Assembly: GCF_041262165.1 (NCBI RefSeq)
Contig: NZ_JBGCBY010000014.1
Coordinates: forward strand, 62,001 to 126,000
Origin: Streptacidiphilus sp041262165
GTDB lineage: Bacteria > Actinomycetota > Actinomycetes > Streptomycetales > Streptomycetaceae
Length of the DNA stretch: 64,000 bases
Direction of reading: 5' to 3'
Shown in pieces: positions 1 to 7,936 of this stretch. The first letter of the stretch is position 1. Each line of letters starts with the position of its first letter. The translations under genes were made by a program, and so were the position numbers. The notes under the pieces were generated by a model. It made no database searches. It saw nothing but the letters and a program-made list of their open reading frames with translations, and was not told the origin of the DNA.

Positions 1-810
1 GCCCAGGCTGCTGCCGGAGTACCAGAGTGGTTGCCCGTCCCCGTTGCGGTCGCCGGGCAGGTGGAAGGAGTAGCCCTTCGCGTCGCCCGACGGCAGCCGG
101 TGGACCTTGACCTGGACCCCGTGCCCGGCCAGACGCACGAGGAACTCGTCCTCCGAGACCGCTCCGGCCAGCGATTCGCGCACCGCGGTACGCAGCACCG
201 CACGGCTGGGCTCGGGCAGGCCCTGGGCCTTGGCCTTGTGGATCTCGGCGCGGGTGGGCCGCTTGACCGTGGTCCGCGCGGTGCGCTTGCCGGAAGCCGC
301 CCGTTCGACTTGACGCAGGCCGTAGTCCTGCTCGACGAGGGTGAGTTCGTCCATGACGCGTTGCCAGTCGTTGTGCAGCCTGGCGCCGGTCAGGTCGGCG
401 CGCACGGTGGTGGCGACGATGTGGACGTGGTCCTCGGCGTGGCGCACCACCACCCACCGGCAGCCGTCCAGGTCACCAGTGGGGGCGATGCCGGCGGCGT
501 GCATCACCCGGCGGGCGATCTGCTCCCACTCGGTGTCGGACAGGTGCCGGTCCTCGGGTGCTGCACGCAGCGAACAGTGCCACACGTGGTCCTTCTGCGC
601 GCTCGCGCCGGCCTGGACCACGCGCAGGTCCAGGATCTTCGCCAACCGGGTCAGGGCGCGCTCGGGGTCCGCGTCCAGGCCCGGGTCGAACAGCAGGGGC
701 TCGAAGGCGGCGACGGTGTGCTGGTCGGTGTGTTCGTCCTCGTCTCCGGGGCCGTAGACGTAGGCGAGGATGCCGCGGGTGCGGTCGCCCCGGGTGACGG
801 AGGCGATCAT
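1..810 (-). CDS. Relaxase/mobilization nuclease (N-terminal 270 residues, cut by window edge)
   Basis: The reading frame stays open from its ATG at 810 to the left edge, so the C-terminus is missing. Residues 124, 128 and 130 form the metal-binding His triad (RHAEDHVHIVATT), the H-x3-H-x-H motif of MobA/VirD2-type relaxases. A YVYG segment at residues 17-20 is a candidate for the nicking tyrosine. Such enzymes nick oriT and pilot the strand into the recipient. The start overlaps the stop of the MobC-like gene by four bases (ATGA, 807-810), indicating translational coupling. Family assignment is firm; transfer competence is not shown. Confidence 0.9.
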   Translation of the reverse strand, partial: MIASVTRGDRTRGILAYVYGPGDEDEHTDQHTVAAFEPLLFDPGLDADPERALTRLAKILDLRVVQAGASAQKDHVWHCSLRAAPEDRHLSDTEWEQIARRVMHAAGIAPTGDLDGCRWVVVRHAEDHVHIVATTVRADLTGARLHNDWQRVMDELTLVEQDYGLRQVERAASGKRTARTTVKRPTRAEIHKAKAQGLPEPSRAVLRTAVRESLAGAVSEDEFLVRLAGHGVQVKVHRLPSGDAKGYSFHLPGDRNGDGQPLWYSGSSLG

Positions 811-1541
811 GCGCGGCCCCGGCGGCGGGCGATGCGGTGGACGGCCTCGTCCACATGTTCCACCTTGGCCTGCACCTGGTCCAGCAGTGCGGGGGCGGCA
901 GCGAGGAAGTTCTTGGCGGGGCTGGTGAGGAAGGTTCCGTCGGTATTGAGGCGGCGGGCGACCTGGTTGAGGTTGTTGCCCCAGGCTGCGAGGTCGCTAC
1001 GGGTGGCGGCCAGCTCGTCGATGGCCGAGTCCAGCTGCTCGACCCGGGCGTCGGCGCTCATCCCGGTGCTCTGGTCGGCCAGGGCGCGGCGGGCGATCAG
1101 GTGGGCCAGGCTCAGATCGGCGGCTTTGGCCTGAGCTTGCAGGTGCTGTCGCTCGGCATCGCTGAAGCGCACGCTGACGGGCTCTTTGGGATCGTCGGCG
1201 TCGCGCTTGCGGCGCTTGGGCTTGCGTCGTACGGCAGCGGCGGCGGACGCGCGCACGACGAGCGGCGCGGACGACGCAGCAGCGGCGACGTTCGGCGTCG
1301 CGGCGGGGTGTGGCTCCTCCTGCTGGTCGCGGCTGCCCTCGGCCGCGACCCCCTGCTCCGGCGCCCCCGCCGGAGCTCCCCCGCCCCCCTGGGCGGGGGC
1401 CTGCGCCTGCGACCCTCCGTAGGAGGGTCGCAGGCTATTGCTGGCTCCGCCGGTCGCACGAGGGACCTCAACGTCGCTGTTGACCAGGGTAGTTGCGGCG
1501 GTGTCATAGGCGGACGGGTGCTGTTCGGGACGGTCGTGCAT
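807..1541 (-). CDS. MobC-like relaxosome accessory protein
   Basis: 244 residues from the ATG at 1541. The first ~120 residues are low-complexity, rich in Ala, Gly and Pro, so the true start could be internal. From about residue 121 (PVSVRFSDAE) there is a ribbon-helix-helix-like segment followed by a helical region including AWGNNLNQVARRLN, the pattern of MobC-family proteins that help relaxases open oriT. It lies directly upstream of and overlaps the relaxase gene, supporting a role in the same relaxosome. The N-terminal extension has no recognisable domain. Confidence 0.75.
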   Translation of the reverse strand: MHDRPEQHPSAYDTAATTLVNSDVEVPRATGGASNSLRPSYGGSQAQAPAQGGGGAPAGAPEQGVAAEGSRDQQEEPHPAATPNVAAAASSAPLVVRASAAAAVRRKPKRRKRDADDPKEPVSVRFSDAERQHLQAQAKAADLSLAHLIARRALADQSTGMSADARVEQLDSAIDELAATRSDLAAWGNNLNQVARRLNTDGTFLTSPAKNFLAAAPALLDQVQAKVEHVDEAVHRIARRRGRA

Positions 1542-1656
1542 GGGCGGCTCCGAAGTTCGGCGAGTGGGTGGAAGCTGTGTCCGGCTGCGGTCCCCGCTCT
1601 AGCGCGGGGTGGCAGGTGGTTGGTCCGGTGGTGCGAGGGGTTCGCGCGGGTGGGGA
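1542..1656. other. Candidate oriT region upstream of mobC
   Basis: Short non-coding stretch immediately upstream of the mobC-mobA pair, where many mobilisable elements carry oriT. It contains an inverted repeat CCCCGC (1592-1597) / GCGGGG (1604-1609) around a TCTAGC loop. No known nic consensus was recognised, so this is a positional inference. Confidence 0.25.
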
Positions 1657-1690
1657 AGGGGTGGTTCGGAAGTCGTCCCGGACCACCCCT
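1657..1690 (-). terminator. Hairpin after the DUF2637 gene
   Basis: AGGGGTGGTTCGG (1657-1669) pairs with CCGGACCACCCCT (1678-1690) with one mismatch and an 8-base loop. It lies just past the DUF2637 stop codon at 1700 on the minus strand. No T-run follows, as is common in Streptomyces. Confidence 0.5.
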
Positions 1691-1699
1691 GCGGGTGGG

Positions 1700-2791
1700 T
1701 CAGTCGGGGTCGGCAGCCAGGCCCGTGCGGGGACGGGCTTCGGCGTCGGGGCGCAGGCGGGCCAGGACCTCGGTCAGCCGTTCGGCGCCGACCGTAAGTC
1801 CCCGTTCGGTGATCGCGGCGCGGGCGGAGCTGCGGCTGAGGTCGTCCAGATCGGGGTGCGCGGCGCGCACGAGCTGGACCAGTTCCTCAATGGACGCGGC
1901 CGGGGGACGCCCGGTACGACCCGGGTGGGCAAGCCGACCGGAAGTCCCAGCACCGCCCTGACCAGCAGCAAAACCCTCCCAGTCGAAGAGCTGGTCCGGC
2001 TCGGTGACGCTGTCCGGACTGGGGTCTGGGACCAGCTCCGGGTCCGCCTCGATGTCCGTGGCGGGCACGGCGCTGGGCACCTCGGGTATCGGTGCCGGTG
2101 TCGGCGTGGGGAGCGGTTCAGCTGAGAGGGCGAGCGGCTGCGCGGTCTCAGCAGGGTCTCCGGAAGTCGGGACCAGCTCCTGATCCGCCTCCGCGCCCGT
2201 GGCCGGGACGGTGCTGAGTACCCCGAGTGCCGGTGCTGATGCCGGCGTCGGCGCGGGGACCGGACCGGCTGCGGGGACGGGCCGCTGCGCGCTGTCGGCG
2301 GGGTGTCCGGAAGTCGGGAGACGGGTGCCGCCGTGGCGGGTGATCAGGATGTGCAGGTGCGTCGCTCCGGCCAGGGCGAGCGGGGCCAGGGTGGACAGGA
2401 TGCCGACGGTGGTGTCGCCCAGGCGCAGTTCGGTCCCGGTGGTGGGGAGTTGGTTCAGGCGTACGGCGTGCAGGGCGTTGGCCCAGATGCTGGCCAGCGT
2501 GGCGGTCGCGAACAGCGCCCAGACGTAGAGCCTGGCCCGTAGCGGTGCGGCGCGCAGGACCAGCAGGGCGCGCACCCCGTAGGCGATGAAACCGTCGATG
2601 ACCACCGGGAACAGGTACGTCAGGGCGGGGCGGACGTGGATGGCGAAGGCCATCTGCCGCAGCGCGTCGTACGACAGGACGCATCCGGCTGCGCCGAGCA
2701 GCAGGACCGCGAGGCGGTCCCAGAATGTGGCCGCATGGCCGGCGGAACGGGATGTCACGGCTGAGGAGGAGGGTATGGCGGCAGTGGGCAA
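1700..2791 (-). CDS. DUF2637 (Spd-type) membrane protein of mobile elements
   Basis: 363 residues. The N-terminal half has about four hydrophobic helices (roughly residues 25-45, 55-75, 83-105 and 125-148) in the arrangement of the DUF2637 family, whose members are frequent on actinobacterial plasmids and integrative elements next to transfer genes. A Pro/Ala-rich linker with two similar repeats (around residues 160-270) leads to a C-terminal segment (about 290-350, EELVQLVRAAHPDLDDL) that resembles a small winged helix. It sits between the replication-type gene and mobC on one strand. A role in intercellular spread is inferred from family and context. Confidence 0.8.
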   Translation of the reverse strand: MPTAAIPSSSAVTSRSAGHAATFWDRLAVLLLGAAGCVLSYDALRQMAFAIHVRPALTYLFPVVIDGFIAYGVRALLVLRAAPLRARLYVWALFATATLASIWANALHAVRLNQLPTTGTELRLGDTTVGILSTLAPLALAGATHLHILITRHGGTRLPTSGHPADSAQRPVPAAGPVPAPTPASAPALGVLSTVPATGAEADQELVPTSGDPAETAQPLALSAEPLPTPTPAPIPEVPSAVPATDIEADPELVPDPSPDSVTEPDQLFDWEGFAAGQGGAGTSGRLAHPGRTGRPPAASIEELVQLVRAAHPDLDDLSRSSARAAITERGLTVGAERLTEVLARLRPDAEARPRTGLAADPD

Positions 2792-2970
2792 GGGCGCTCC
2801 AGAAGGGTGCTCAAGGGATGGGTGGGGGATACGCCGGAGGTGCGGTGTCGGCGGCTGGTGTACGGGTGCGGGCGGGGGCAGGACGCGTGGGGCGTCCGGG
2901 GTTGCTGGACTGCCCCGGGAACGAGGGGTCAGCGGTGAAGCCCGGTCCAGACGGCGGGCTGGGGCGGCCT

Positions 2971-3921
2971 TCAGGCTGCGCTGAGCGTGGGGATGCGGTT
3001 GGTGGGGCGCATGGCAGCGCGGACCATGGCGATCCCCCGTGCGGTGCTGGCCTCACCGCCGCCGACCTTCACCGTCCGCTCGCCGACGCCCTCGCAAGGG
3101 CGGCACAAGCCCGGTCGTCCGACCGGGTCGGCGCATCGGCCGCACTCGTGCCACTGCCGTGCGACAGCGGCCTCCACGGGCTCCGGGGCCGGTGGGAGCT
3201 TGCGCAGCAGCCGGTCGCGCAGCAGTGCCGCAGCCGAGTGCATACGCTCGGGCAACCCCGGCAGTAGCGCCGCAGCGAGGTCGCGCTCGGTGCAACCGCG
3301 CTCCAGCCACCGCGCCACCAGCGGAGCGAGTTCGGCAGCCTCGACTGTGCCCAGGCGCAGACGCGGCTCGGGTCGGATCACCCGGAACAGGGCGGCGACC
3401 ACTGCGCCGACGGTCGCGTCCGTCGGACCTGCCGAGTCGGTCTTGTCGGGAGTCGCATCCGCCCTCCCTCCCGGCTCAGTACAGCCGGGCTGCTGCTCGT
3501 GCGTCTGCGCGCGCTCGCTGCGGCTGCTGGGGAGGGAGGGTGCTTTCTCCAGGTCCTTTACGGGGTTGGAGCCCGCGTCTTCGAATGCCGAGGAACCGGA
3601 TCCCGGACGGGAGAGATCCGGACCGACCTGCTGCGGGGTGTCCCAGACGTGGGCCTCGCTGACGAAGGTGCCGTCGTTGCGGCGGACCCTGTCGACCCGG
3701 TAGTAGCCGGCGGCGGCCAGCTCGCGCAGGGCTTTGGCCACGGTGTGGCGGCCCTGCGGACTGGTGTCGGCCATCCGTCGGCCGTCCTCGGACCAGCTGT
3801 CGGGGCGCGAGAGCAGGTCGACCAGCAGGCCACGGGCGGTGTACGACAACCGCCGGTCCTGGAGGAGGGCGTTGGGCAGGACGGTGAAGCCACTCAGGTG
3901 GCGGCTACGATGAACACGCAT
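2971..3921 (-). CDS. Winged-helix replication/regulatory protein of the element
   Basis: 316 residues from the ATG at 3921, chosen because AAGGAG lies about 12 bases upstream and the recognisable domain begins at once (MRVHRSRHLSGFTVLPNALL). The frame is open further up to 4257, but that stretch does not look coding. Residues 1-90 form a winged helix of the helix-turn-helix type found in plasmid replication proteins. The middle is low-complexity. A CxxC...CxxC zinc-ribbon-like motif (CGRCADP...CRPCEG) lies near residue 258. It heads the minus-strand transfer operon. Replication initiation is plausible but unproven. Confidence 0.7.
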   Translation of the reverse strand: MRVHRSRHLSGFTVLPNALLQDRRLSYTARGLLVDLLSRPDSWSEDGRRMADTSPQGRHTVAKALRELAAAGYYRVDRVRRNDGTFVSEAHVWDTPQQVGPDLSRPGSGSSAFEDAGSNPVKDLEKAPSLPSSRSERAQTHEQQPGCTEPGGRADATPDKTDSAGPTDATVGAVVAALFRVIRPEPRLRLGTVEAAELAPLVARWLERGCTERDLAAALLPGLPERMHSAAALLRDRLLRKLPPAPEPVEAAVARQWHECGRCADPVGRPGLCRPCEGVGERTVKVGGGEASTARGIAMVRAAMRPTNRIPTLSAA

Positions 3922-4336
3922 CGGGAGTTCCAGCTCCTTGGTGCCGGACCCCGGGGCGTTCCAGCGCTGCCGGGGTCGCCTATTCAGTTCGTGGACCAGG
4001 GACAGTACCACCCGTTCCCCGGGCAACTCGGCATGATCGTAGAGACCCTGATCACATATCAGGTTGCCGATGCGACCACCTCCGACGGCCTCCTTTCCTG
4101 GCAGTGGCCACTCCGAGCCACGCCTTCCGAGACTCCACGCCGCACCGCAGCACCCACCTCGCTGTGGGCCACTCCGGTGGCGGCGGAGCCAGTGCTCCGA
4201 TTTTCCCGTTTGACTAGCTTGCTTTCCCTCATGCATCATGTGTACCATGCGGACCACGCGTATGCAAATCGGAGAGGAGGCGTTTCAAACGGGAACATTG
4301 TCGGTAGGGTGACAAGAACGCTTAGAGGAGGTCGGG
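3922..4336. promoter_or_regulatory. Divergent promoter/operator region between the winged-helix gene and the XRE regulator
   Basis: About 415 bases without a gene. A perfect 11-bp inverted repeat, TTCCCGTTTGA (4203-4213) and TCAAACGGGAA (4285-4295), is separated by 71 bases. A sigma70-like promoter on the minus strand, TTGCAT (4267-4262), 17-base spacer, TACACA (4244-4239), lies between the arms. The XRE gene has an AGGAGG ribosome site at 4325. The layout suits control of the minus-strand operon by the XRE protein; this is inference. Confidence 0.45.
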
Positions 4337-4831
4337 ATGTGGGAAGCGGAGTCCGCCAGGGCGCCCCTGCTGTTCAGCGAGGGCAACGCCGCTGCGCGCA
4401 TCGGACTTGAGCGAGAAGTGCGGGGGTGGAGCACCACGGAGCTGGCCGCCCGCATGACCCGCGCCGGTGTCCCCATGAACCAGACCGCCGTCTGGCGCAT
4501 CGAGAACGGAACCCCCCGACGCAAGATCACACTCGACGAGGCCCTCGGCTTCGCCCGTGTCTTCGAGCTGCCCCTCGAAGAACTCATGTCCCCACCCCTG
4601 GCGAACCTCGACGTCGAAGCCAGAAGACTCGTCCAGGAGGTGGTGGAGGCGTTCACCGAGACGCAGACAGCTGAGGACCGCCTCCACCACGGGGTCGTCG
4701 CAACCGCCACCTATCTCGCGGCCCATCCCGAGGCCGGGGAGAACCTCCTCGTCCAGTTCATCCGCATTCTGGGCGACGGACGCGAGGCACAGGGGCTCTG
4801 GAACCACATCACGGAAGGCAGTTACTACTGA
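4337..4831 (+). CDS. XRE-family helix-turn-helix regulator
   Basis: 164 residues, ATG start with a strong AGGAGG about six bases upstream. Residues 20-80 form a Cro/C1-type helix-turn-helix (WSTTELAARMTRAGVPMNQ, then a recognition helix TAVWRIENG). The C-terminal half is helical and could mediate dimerisation. It is transcribed divergently from the winged-helix/transfer operon and just upstream of xis-int, the place of regulators in integrative elements. Its likely job is to control transfer and excision genes. Confidence 0.85.
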   Translation: MWEAESARAPLLFSEGNAAARIGLEREVRGWSTTELAARMTRAGVPMNQTAVWRIENGTPRRKITLDEALGFARVFELPLEELMSPPLANLDVEARRLVQEVVEAFTETQTAEDRLHHGVVATATYLAAHPEAGENLLVQFIRILGDGREAQGLWNHITEGSYY

Positions 4832-5156
4832 CCAACGACAAGGGCGCACCGCCCCCGCAAGACCCGCACCCCGACGGCGACCTGCCGTCCATCGTCGGTG
4901 AGCACTCCCGACGCGCCCGGACAGTGGCTGCCCTTAGCCCAGCCACGCTCAGCCGCGTATCCAGCCGCCTTCGCAGCAGAGCGATCTAGCGGCACCCTCG
5001 GTCGGCCGGGCCTGAAGCACCCCAGCCCAACCCGCCGTCTCCTGCCCCACGGCGAAGGTCTGGCCCCAGCCTCGCCATGCCCCTGCGGCCCCCACCACCC
5101 CCCTTCCTGACCAACGCGACGGCGTCGCCCCCCGCCGTCGCCGGAGGCTCCCCTCT
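4832..5156. other. Gene-poor gap between regulator and excisionase
   Basis: 325 bases. Short open frames exist, including one of 70 codons at 4898-5110, but none shows a ribosome site together with protein-like composition. No clear repeat or hairpin was recognised. Confidence 0.5.
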
Positions 5157-5366
5157 TTGACCGACTGCTACCTCTCCGTCGCCCAGGTCGCCGAGATCCT
5201 CGGCACCACCGAGCGATTCCCGCGCCGACTCATCGCCGAACGGCGCATCCCCTACCTCAAGGCCGGCAAGCACGTCCGCATAGCCCGCAGCGCGCTCGAC
5301 GCCTACATCGCCGCCAACCTGGTGCCCGCTTCCCCGCGTCGCACCACTCTCCGGAGGTCTGTCTGA
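5157..5366 (+). CDS. xis: Excisionase (MerR-like HTH)
   Basis: 69 residues with a probable TTG start. The sequence YLSVAQVAEILGTTERFPRR followed by RIPYLKAGKHVRI and ALDAYI is the HTH_17/excisionase fold, in which helix-turn-helix and wing bind DNA next to the attachment site and steer the integrase to excision. Its TGA stop abuts the ATG of the integrase gene with no gap, so the two are co-translated. Size matches Xis proteins of actinomycete integrative elements. Confidence 0.85.
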   Translation: MTDCYLSVAQVAEILGTTERFPRRLIAERRIPYLKAGKHVRIARSALDAYIAANLVPASPRRTTLRRSV

Positions 5367-6533
5367 ATGCCCAACTCCACCGGTCGCCGCCGCCGCTTCG
5401 GCTCCGTCCGCAAACTCCCCTCCGGCCGCTTCCAGGCCCGCTACCTCGGCCCGGACGGCCTGGAGCGCACCGCCAGGGAGACCTTCGCCAACAAGAGTGA
5501 GGCGAACTCTTGGCTCTCCGAGGTCGAAACCGACCTCGCGCGCGGGGACTGGCGCGACCCCCTCGCCGGAGCCGTCAACTTCACCCTCTACGCCGAGACC
5601 TGGATCAACGAGCGCGACCTCGGAGCCACCACCGAGGAGCTGTACCGACGGCTGCTGCGCTTGCACCTCGCCCCGGTCTTCGGGGTCTGGAACCTCGACG
5701 AGATCAGCGCCCCGCGCGTCCGTGCCTGGCGCACCGACCTCCTGGCCACCGGCAAGGCCACCACCACCGCCAAGGCGTACCGCCTGCTGAAGACCATCCT
5801 CGGCACCGCCGTCGAGGACGAACTGCTCCGCCGCAACCCCTGCCGGATCAAGGGAGCGGGCAAGGAGAACGCCAAGGAGCGCGGCGTCGCCTCCATCGAG
5901 CAAGTCCTGCAGCTGGCCCACCGCATGGGACCGCGCTGGCAGCTCCTGGTCTTCATGGCCGCGTTCATGGCCCTGCGCCCCGAGGAACTGGCCGAGCTCC
6001 GACGCCCGGACATCGACCGAGCCCGCGGGGTGGTGTGGGTGCGTCGCGCAGCACCCGAACTCTGCAACGGGAAGCGTGTGGTGGGCGACCCGAAGTCCAA
6101 GGCCGGCAAGCGCTCGGTGGTCATACCCCCGGAGATCCTGCCCGACATCGACCACCACCTCGCCCTCTACGCCTCCCCGGAGCCCGACGGACTGGTGTTC
6201 CTCGGCGAGCGCGGCGCCCCCTTCCGCCGCTCCACCTTCGGCCGTAAGTGGAGGAAGGCCCGCACGGAACTCGGGATGCCCGACTTCCGCCTCTACGACA
6301 GCCGCCACACCGGCAACACCCTGGCCGCCAACACCGGCGCCAGCCTTGCTGACCTCATGGCCCACATGGGGCACGCCTCGGTGCGCGCCGCGATGATCTA
6401 CCAGCACGCCACCGCCGAACAGCAGCGCAAGATCGCCGACGGCATCAGTGCGGCCGTCGTCGACATCCGCAGCAGGCGCCGCAAGACGCTGCCCAGCCTT
6501 GCGGCCTCGGCGGAGCGGCGAGAAGAGGTGTAG
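5367..6533 (+). CDS. int: Tyrosine site-specific integrase
   Basis: 388 residues. An N-terminal arm-binding region (about 10-60) and SAM-like core-binding domain (about 70-165) precede the catalytic domain. Visible catalytic residues are Arg204 (ALRPEEL), a Lys in the beta-hairpin near 246, Arg313 (YDSRHT), His336 (GHAS) and the nucleophile Tyr345 (MIYQH). The first His of the usual HxxR box is Tyr310. Such enzymes recombine attP with attB, often at tRNA 3' ends. The gene is coupled to xis and ends in a strong hairpin. Confidence 0.95.
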   Translation: MPNSTGRRRRFGSVRKLPSGRFQARYLGPDGLERTARETFANKSEANSWLSEVETDLARGDWRDPLAGAVNFTLYAETWINERDLGATTEELYRRLLRLHLAPVFGVWNLDEISAPRVRAWRTDLLATGKATTTAKAYRLLKTILGTAVEDELLRRNPCRIKGAGKENAKERGVASIEQVLQLAHRMGPRWQLLVFMAAFMALRPEELAELRRPDIDRARGVVWVRRAAPELCNGKRVVGDPKSKAGKRSVVIPPEILPDIDHHLALYASPEPDGLVFLGERGAPFRRSTFGRKWRKARTELGMPDFRLYDSRHTGNTLAANTGASLADLMAHMGHASVRAAMIYQHATAEQQRKIADGISAAVVDIRSRRRKTLPSLAASAERREEV

Positions 6534-6550
6534 CGAGCTCCAAAGGCTCA

Positions 6551-6583
6551 GCCTGGACCGACGATCGGATCGTCGGTCCAGGC
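6551..6583 (+). terminator. Perfect 15-bp hairpin after int
   Basis: GCCTGGACCGACGAT (6551-6565) and its exact complement (6569-6583) enclose a CGG loop. It lies 18 bases past the integrase stop. A second inverted repeat, AGCTCCAAA (6536-6544) / TTTGGAGCT (6621-6629), encloses it. No T-run is present. Confidence 0.7.
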
Positions 6584-6733
6584 CGCTCGACCTTCACCCG
6601 GCTCGTACGACGTGGTCGCGTTTGGAGCTGCGGCACGCGAGGTCGGCCGAAGTGTCAGACCCCGGGCGTAGCGTTCTCCTATGACGCAGGATCCCCTGCT
6701 CATGCGCGTGGTTTCACGGCCTGCGAGGTTCAG

Positions 6734-7936
6734 TTGGCGACGGAGAAGAGCGGCTACAAGCGTAAGGCCCTGCCCGAGAAGGTCAGACTTGAGGTGTGGG
6801 TCCGCAGCGGGGGTCGATGCACGATCTGCAATCGCTACCTCCTCGACGGGGCCCTGGCCAACAAGACCATCCGCCTCGGCGAGCTCGCCCACATCGTCGG
6901 CCAGCAGAGCACGGCAGGATCTCCCCGAGGGCAGAACGACCTAGTCGAGCGTGACACTGCGGACAACGTAATGCTGGTCTGTGCCGACGAGCACGACGAG
7001 ATCGACGCACCGGAGAACCTAGACGTCTTCACCGTCGAGAAGCTGCTCGCGTTCAAGCGCGCCCATGAAGACCGGATCAAGCACGTCACAGGAATCGCAC
7101 CAGACCGCGCGACTACCGTGCTACGCATGATCGGCCAGGTCCGCGGCCACGAAGTCGAACTGACCCGTCAGTCTGCATCGTCCGCCGTACTCACCTCGGG
7201 TGATCGCGTCCCCTTGTTCCTGGAGTCCTACTCACGCCACGGAATCGAGATCGAGCTCCGCCATGTACTCGGCGAAGCCACGATCGACCTCCGTGACGTC
7301 CCAGGAGAGGACGGAGCCAACGGCGAGTATTACCGCCAGGCCAAGGCGGTAATCGACAACGTGATCGACAACAAGCTCAACGAGGGCATCTCCCGCGACC
7401 AGGTCGCCCATATCAGCGTCTTCGGATTCGCCCGGATCCCTCTCCTCGTCTACCTGGGGTCACGTCTCGACGACACCGTGCCCACCGACGTCTACCAGCG
7501 CCACCGGCACGACGAGACCTGGACATGGAGCGAAGACGAACCGGCGGTCGCCTTCTCGGCGCACCTCGACCAAGACGTGCCACCCGACGAGGAGGCCGTG
7601 CTGGTACTCAACATTTCCGGCACTATCCAGCCCGGAGAGCTACCGCCTCACCTGGCGGGACTGCGCCGCTATCGGATCAGCCCGGTGGAAGCGATGGCAT
7701 CCCCCGACATCATGCGCCACCGCGACAGCCTGGCCAGCTTCCAGGAGCGCCTGCGTGCCTTGTTCTCCGATATCGAAGCCACCGCGAAGCGCGTACGCCG
7801 TCTGCACGTCTTACCCGCTGTGCCGCTGTCCGCTGCGGTGAGCCTGGGCCGTGTTCACGACCGCCATGTCCACCCCAGTCTGACGATCTACGACCGTACC
7901 AACGGCGGCTACCGCCCTGCGCTGGAGATCAAGTGA
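6734..7936 (+). CDS. cap5: CBASS effector: HNH endonuclease-SAVED fusion (Cap5-like)
   Basis: 400 residues from a TTG preceded by GAGG. Residues 25-95 form an HNH nuclease with Cys29/Cys32 (CTIC), His53 (LAHIVG), Asn78 (DNVMLVC) and His87 (DEHDEID). From about residue 130 to the end is a SAVED domain, recognisable by FARIPLLVYLGS, DVYQRHR and a terminal HPSLTIYD segment. In the family, SAVED binds a cyclic oligonucleotide made by the CD-NTase and activates the HNH domain to degrade DNA, causing abortive infection. Its GTGA overlap with the CD-NTase gene (7933-7936) shows the two work together. Family length is about 400 residues, so it appears complete. Confidence 0.9.
   Translation: MATEKSGYKRKALPEKVRLEVWVRSGGRCTICNRYLLDGALANKTIRLGELAHIVGQQSTAGSPRGQNDLVERDTADNVMLVCADEHDEIDAPENLDVFTVEKLLAFKRAHEDRIKHVTGIAPDRATTVLRMIGQVRGHEVELTRQSASSAVLTSGDRVPLFLESYSRHGIEIELRHVLGEATIDLRDVPGEDGANGEYYRQAKAVIDNVIDNKLNEGISRDQVAHISVFGFARIPLLVYLGSRLDDTVPTDVYQRHRHDETWTWSEDEPAVAFSAHLDQDVPPDEEAVLVLNISGTIQPGELPPHLAGLRRYRISPVEAMASPDIMRHRDSLASFQERLRALFSDIEATAKRVRRLHVLPAVPLSAAVSLGRVHDRHVHPSLTIYDRTNGGYRPALEIK

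Noticed and set aside
31..1134. Long plus-strand open frames opposite the relaxase and mobC genes
   Set aside because: They are mirror frames created by high GC; the minus strand shows the His triad and coupled start codons.
3922..4257. N-terminal extension of the winged-helix protein to an ATG at 4257
   Set aside because: The extension has no protein-like composition, covers the operator region, and the internal ATG at 3921 has a ribosome site right before the conserved domain.
4898..5110. 70-codon open frame between the XRE and excisionase genes
   Set aside because: No ribosome site and a Pro/Arg-rich composition typical of chance frames.
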